From: Cesiribacter sp.
Lineage (GTDB): Bacteria > Bacteroidota > Bacteroidia > Cytophagales > Cyclobacteriaceae
Length of the DNA: 9,366 nucleotides
NCBI GenBank assembly: GCA_030147305.1
Contig: JASLAE010000382.1
Coordinates: forward strand, 1-9,366
Reading direction: 5' to 3'
Position 1 is the stretch's first letter, and every line of letters begins with the position of its first letter. The notes beneath the pieces are model-generated. The model did no database searches, was not told the origin of the DNA, and worked only from the letters and a program-made list of their open reading frames with translations. Below, piece after piece: positions 6,348 to 9,366 of this stretch. The position numbers and the translations under genes are program-made.

Positions 6348-6369
6348 CCAGGCCGTGAAAACGGCCTGG
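6348..6369 (+). terminator. Perfect 9-bp hairpin with GAAA tetraloop after cytochrome c
   Basis: Arms CCAGGCCGT (6348-6356) and ACGGCCTGG (6361-6369) pair perfectly around a GAAA loop. It sits 19 nt past the cytochrome stop and between convergent genes, so it may stop transcription from both sides. The T-tract is weak on both strands (CACATTTACC on the plus side), hence some caution. Confidence 0.7.
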
Positions 6370-6471
6370 CACATTTACCAAACTGTCACCATACTTACCT
6401 GGCCAGGGAGTGGTTTAAATCTCAAATATTCTCCTCCGGCATTGGCTGCAGGTGAGCTTCGGGATTACTTT

Positions 6472-6885
6472 TTAGTGTGGAAGTTTATCCCGCAGCAATC
6501 CATACACATAGGTACCTGCCAGGGCACTGAGAAAGACGACCAGAAACACCCACATGCCATTGCCAATTAGCGCATAAATTGGTCCCGGGCAGGCGCCGGT
6601 AAGTGCCCAGCCCAAGCCAAAGAGGAGGCCCCCGGTAAAATTACCTACCCTGTTAAAGGTTTTGGGCTTGATGACTACATCTTCGCCCTGCAGGGTTTTG
6701 AGCCTAAAGCGCCTGATCAGGTATACAGACAGCATACCAATGGGAATGGCCGTGGCAAATAGGCCATACATGTGGAAGGACTGAAAGCGAAACATTTCCT
6801 GTATGCGAAACCAGGAGATAGCTTCAGCCTTGGTAAGGACAATGCCCAGGAACATGCCAATGAATAAGAATTTTAGGTATTTCAT
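6472..6885 (-). CDS. DUF6691 / YeeE-YedE-type sulfur transporter half (PmpB-like)
   Basis: This is a 137-residue membrane protein with about four hydrophobic segments: roughly 5-19, 41-57, 82-99 and 110-130. The signature GLGWALTGACPGP at 90-102, with conserved Cys99, is the mark of the YeeE/YedE (thiosulfate uptake, TsuA-like) fold in its C-terminal half. In TsuA the conserved membrane cysteines relay thiosulfate by transient S-S/S-H contacts, so transport of a sulfur compound is the likely role. Its ATG overlaps the stop of the preceding transporter half by 4 nt (ATGA at 6882-6885), so the two are translationally coupled and probably form one transporter. There is no rhodanese or persulfide dioxygenase partner inside the window, although such neighbours are common for this family. 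Confidence 0.88.
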   Translation of the reverse strand: MKYLKFLFIGMFLGIVLTKAEAISWFRIQEMFRFQSFHMYGLFATAIPIGMLSVYLIRRFRLKTLQGEDVVIKPKTFNRVGNFTGGLLFGLGWALTGACPGPIYALIGNGMWVFLVVFLSALAGTYVYGLLRDKLPH

Positions 6886-7454
6886 GGTGCAGGGGTTGAA
6901 AAGATTAGGGGAAACAGCAGGTGGGTCATGATTAAACCGCCAGCAAAAAAGCCAATAAGAGCAACCAGCGATGCCAGGCTAAGTTGAGAAAGCCCCATGA
7001 TCCCATGGCCAGAGGTGCACCCACCAGCGTAGCGAACGCCAAAACCTACGACAAAACCACCCACCACCATGCCCAGGAAACCCAGCGGCGTAAAAAGGGC
7101 CTCCCAGCTAAAAATATCGGCAGGCGCCAGTCCGCTAAAATCCGTGATTCCGAGTTTTCTAAGATCGATTACAGTTTCTTCTGAAATGGCTACCTGCGTT
7201 GCCTGGTAAAGCCATAAGTTACATATTATACCGCCCAGCAGGATGCCCAGCACAAATACCAGGTTCCACCAGTTCTCCCGCCAGTTGTATTGAAAGTATT
7301 TGGCTTTGCCAGGCAGACTCATGGCGCATACATCCCGGAGGGAAGAGGAAATTCCAAATTGTTTATTGCCCAATAATAAAAGCATGGGTACAATAAGTCC
7401 CAATAATGGGCCAGCAATGTACCAGGGCCAGGGGCCGGTTAACAGGTTATCCAT
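6882..7454 (-). CDS. YeeE/YedE-family sulfur transporter half (PmpA-like)
   Basis: This is a 190-residue integral membrane protein with hydrophobic segments at roughly 11-29, 64-84, 122-142 and 156-184. RYAGGCTSGHGIMG at 141-154 with Cys146 is the family hallmark, and Cys43 in LRDVCAM is the second cysteine placed as in YeeE-type thiosulfate transporters. It is about half the length of the fused E. coli-type protein; the other half is the next gene, which overlaps its stop codon by 4 nt. Import of thiosulfate or a related reduced sulfur compound across the inner membrane is inferred from the family. Its start follows the stop of a small unknown gene after 3 nt, so the three genes form one transcript. 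N-terminal MDNLLTGPWPWYIAGPLLGL is typical of the family, which supports the chosen start. Confidence 0.92.
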   Translation of the reverse strand: MDNLLTGPWPWYIAGPLLGLIVPMLLLLGNKQFGISSSLRDVCAMSLPGKAKYFQYNWRENWWNLVFVLGILLGGIICNLWLYQATQVAISEETVIDLRKLGITDFSGLAPADIFSWEALFTPLGFLGMVVGGFVVGFGVRYAGGCTSGHGIMGLSQLSLASLVALIGFFAGGLIMTHLLFPLIFSTPAP

Positions 7455-7457
7455 AGG

Positions 7458-7775
7458 TTATAAGAAATTAGCGGTAGCATATTTTTGTAAAGAGGTAAGC
7501 AATGGCTGTTCTTTTTGCTTTAAGTCATGTTCTGGCATAAATTCTTCGCAGCGGGTAAGGATAGCATAGCGGTGATTTTTCAAAAGGCTGAATTCATTTT
7601 CCAGAGCTAAGGGCAACCTGTTCCTGGTGGCAGGCCGAATCAGCCAGCGGCAGAGGTTTTGCACCGACTGCACTGCTGCACCCTGGGTCTGAAGAGAGAC
7701 AAAATTATGATCTTCAAATTGGTTATGAGCCTGGTAGATAAGCTGTAAAAGAGTATTTGTACCTGGTGCAAGCAT
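7458..7775 (-). CDS. Small hypothetical protein coupled to the sulfur transporter genes
   Basis: I do not recognise this 105-residue protein. It starts with MLAPGTNTLLQL and has no signal peptide or membrane segment. It appears mostly helical, with polar and charged C-terminal half, two cysteines (C42, C76) and several His (17, 23, 68, 83). The case for a real gene is its place: it ends three nucleotides before the YeeE/YedE start, is on the same strand, and no better reading frame covers this interval. It could be an accessory or regulator of the transporter, or a remnant of a longer gene; there is no further evidence. The start at 7773-7775 is the only ATG that gives the full length. Confidence 0.6.
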   Translation of the reverse strand: MLAPGTNTLLQLIYQAHNQFEDHNFVSLQTQGAAVQSVQNLCRWLIRPATRNRLPLALENEFSLLKNHRYAILTRCEEFMPEHDLKQKEQPLLTSLQKYATANFL

Positions 7776-7969
7776 GCGTTTACGTATAGGTTAGGGTATT
7801 TATAAAGGCTGGGTAACGGAATTATAGAAAAGATACAGCTTCCGCCGAAATTACAAAATAAAGAAGGCTCCTTTTAGCTACACCGGCAACCGCTAATATA
7901 AACCTTGTTGGTTGTTCATGACTTGTGTTGTTATTTCAGGAGTACATTCCTGCTCTAAAATTCTTTTAT

Positions 7970-9196
7970 ATGCTTAAAATGATTGGCGTTTCTTTTGTGC
8001 TGGCCTTGCAGAACATCAGGGCCAATTTTTTGCACACGGTTTTATCAGTACTTGGCATCGTAATAGGCGTAGCAGCCCTGGTAGCCATTCTTTCTTTCAT
8101 CGATGGCATAGAGCAGTTTGCCAAAGAGCAGATTTCCTCTACTACCAGCCTGCATGCCATTACAATTCAAACCAATACGCATAAATGGTTAGACGGGGTA
8201 CAGGTAGCTAGGCAGGAAGTTGCCTATTTCACAGCTGAGAAAGTGCAGGCCCTGGAGGCTTCTCTTGACAACCCTGCGACGGGTTATCTGTTTCTGGAAC
8301 AACCTCAGGAATTATACCTGCCCGATAGTGGAAAAAATATTGGTATTGTAGTCACAGGCGTTAACGCAGCAGTAGCACCCGACATTACCCTGAAAACAGG
8401 TCGGTTGTTCAATAAGCAGGATATAGCGCAGAAAAAGGAAGTTACTTTACTGAATGATAAACTGGCGACCCTTATTACCGGTAAGCAAGATCCTGCCGCT
8501 GCATTGGGACGAATGGTACAATTAGCGGGGAAAACTCTCAGGGTAGTTGGTGTAGTGGAAAGTGAGGAAGGGGATAGGGCCCGGGCGGCTATACCAATAA
8601 GCCTCATGGGCGAAGCAGCTTTTAAGGCCAAGCCACCTTTTGTCATTTTTGAGGCCAGAGAGGTAGAACATGTTTCTGCAATTCAACAGGATATAGCCGC
8701 CTGGGTCAAGAGCAATCTGTCCGCAGAAGAAGATGCCTTTAGAATAGTAACCAATGAATACCGGCTGGAACAGGTGGAAAAAGGCTTTCTGCTTTTTAAG
8801 ATCGTCATGGGCCTTATTAGTGGTATTGCCGTGCTTGTTGGCGGCATTGGCATCATGAATGTATTGTTAATATCGGTAAACGAACGTACTGTAGAGATTG
8901 GCATCCGGAAGGCAACCGGTGCCAAAAAGCGCGATATCGTGATGTTGTTCCTGTCGGAATCTGTGACAGTCGCCGGATTTGGCAGCTTGCTGGGGGTAGG
9001 ATTGGGCGTGTTGGGCACGATGGTGGCGGTGCCCATCATTCAGCATTTTGCACAAGCACCATTCGAGGCTGCCTTTACCCTCAGTACCATGATCCTGATT
9101 GCAGTATTGGCGCTGGTATTAGGCATCGTATTCGGCACCTACCCGGCTATGCGGGCTGCAGGGCTTGATCCGGTTGAGGCAATTCGCAGAGAATAA
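7970..9196 (+). CDS. MacB/FtsX-type ABC transporter permease
   Basis: This is a 408-residue permease of the MacB-like type VII ABC (mechanotransmission) superfamily. I chose the ATG at 7970 over an in-frame GTG at 7925 because the short N-terminal cytoplasmic stretch before TM1 then has the family's usual form (SFVLALQNIRANFLHTVLS). TM1 lies at about 22-42, followed by a MacB-type periplasmic domain (about 43-270), then three TM segments at about 275-300, 330-357 and 372-392. Signature motifs are NERTVEIGIRKATGAKKRDI (304-323), which contacts the ATPase, and YPAMRAAGLDPVEAIRRE at the C-terminus. These proteins pair with a LolD/MacB-type ATPase to power efflux or lipoprotein/peptide handling, usually without carrying the substrate through the membrane. 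No ATPase gene is in the window, and a strong hairpin follows, so the partner must be elsewhere. Confidence 0.93.
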   Translation: MLKMIGVSFVLALQNIRANFLHTVLSVLGIVIGVAALVAILSFIDGIEQFAKEQISSTTSLHAITIQTNTHKWLDGVQVARQEVAYFTAEKVQALEASLDNPATGYLFLEQPQELYLPDSGKNIGIVVTGVNAAVAPDITLKTGRLFNKQDIAQKKEVTLLNDKLATLITGKQDPAAALGRMVQLAGKTLRVVGVVESEEGDRARAAIPISLMGEAAFKAKPPFVIFEAREVEHVSAIQQDIAAWVKSNLSAEEDAFRIVTNEYRLEQVEKGFLLFKIVMGLISGIAVLVGGIGIMNVLLISVNERTVEIGIRKATGAKKRDIVMLFLSESVTVAGFGSLLGVGLGVLGTMVAVPIIQHFAQAPFEAAFTLSTMILIAVLALVLGIVFGTYPAMRAAGLDPVEAIRRE

Positions 9197-9279
9197 ACAA
9201 AGATTAGCTGCAACTGAGATTGTTAACCCGGAACCAGGTAGCTGGAAGCTTTCTTGTAGTTAGTGAATGTTGTAAGGTT

Positions 9280-9317
9280 GAACCGCCGTGCTGACCCCTG
9301 GTGGCAGCACGGCGTTC
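9280..9317 (+). terminator. Strong hairpin after the ABC permease gene
   Basis: Arms CGCCGTGCTG (9284-9293) and CAGCACGGCG (9305-9314) pair perfectly around an 11-nt loop. GAA (9280-9282) and TTC (9315-9317) extend the stem past one bulged C. It is 83 nt after the permease stop and is followed by an A/T-rich stretch (AATTATATAATA) rather than a pure T-tract. A factor-independent terminator is the best reading. Confidence 0.7.
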
Positions 9318-9330
9318 AATTATATAATAT

Positions 9331-9366
9331 GCAGACCACTGCTTTAGCAGACCACTGCTTTAGCAG
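9331..9366. repeat. 16-bp tandem repeat running off the right edge
   Basis: The unit GCAGACCACTGCTTTA appears at 9331-9346 and 9347-9362, and GCAG at 9363-9366 begins a third copy. Each unit alternates GCAG and CTGC, which are reverse complements, so neighbouring half-units can pair with loops ACCA and TTTA. The total copy number is unknown because the window ends inside the array. Confidence 0.85.

Noticed and set aside
7925..7969. GTG start extending the ABC permease by 15 residues
   Set aside because: The added residues do not resemble the family N-terminus; the ATG at 7970 gives the usual short cytoplasmic stretch before the first membrane segment.
7918..7977. 19-codon upstream frame overlapping the permease start
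   Set aside because: It is short, has no recognisable leader-peptide features, and no attenuator-like hairpin is visible; likely chance.
8305..9039. Two long open frames (113 and 118 codons) on the minus strand
   Set aside because: They lie wholly antisense to the well-supported ABC permease, show no domain pattern and are rich in residues expected from reading the opposite strand.
9331..9366. Reading the edge repeat as the start of a CRISPR array
   Set aside because: The 16-bp units are directly adjacent with no unique spacers, and no cas gene is present.

Overview
The window looks like chromosomal DNA of a Bacteroidota species, most likely from the Cytophagales side. The reasons are near-absence of Shine-Dalgarno sequences, A-rich leaders before the start codons, two matches to the Bacteroidota -7 promoter element TAnnTTTG, a LytTR response regulator, Bacteroidota-style lipoproteins, and split YeeE/YedE (PmpA/PmpB-like) genes. 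I see no rRNA, tRNA, transposase, phage gene or CRISPR array. The organism call is inference from style, not from a marker gene.

Layout. 1-368 (-) is a cupin protein that runs off the left edge. 433-1242 (-) is a His-rich lipoprotein resembling the TTHB210-like/DUF5602 family. 1415-2293 (-) is an NmrA-type atypical SDR. 2423-5399 (-) is a tight four-gene operon, transcribed in the order LytTR response regulator, FMN split-barrel protein 1, FMN split-barrel protein 2, soluble GAF histidine kinase. 5400-5734 is a divergent regulatory region of 335 bp. 5735-6328 (+) is a monoheme cytochrome c lipoprotein closed by a strong hairpin. 6472-7775 (-) is a coupled set: a small unknown gene, a YeeE/YedE transporter half and a DUF6691 transporter half. 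7970-9196 (+) is an orphan MacB/FtsX-type permease, followed by a strong hairpin and, at the right edge, a 16-bp tandem repeat that leaves the window.

The most interesting unit is 2423-5734. Two pyridoxamine-phosphate-oxidase-like flavin-fold proteins lie 23, 9 and 2 nt from their operon neighbours, between a cytoplasmic GAF kinase and a LytTR regulator. This suggests a redox- or flavin-responsive two-component system. The divergent promoter region holds a perfect 9-bp direct repeat separated by exactly 12 bp, which is the geometry of LytTR operators. It lies about 90 bp before the cytochrome c gene. A testable model is that the regulator binds there and controls the cytochrome, possibly together with its own operon.

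The sulfur transporter pair and the SDR and lipoprotein genes are ordinary family members whose link to the signalling unit is not shown by the sequence.
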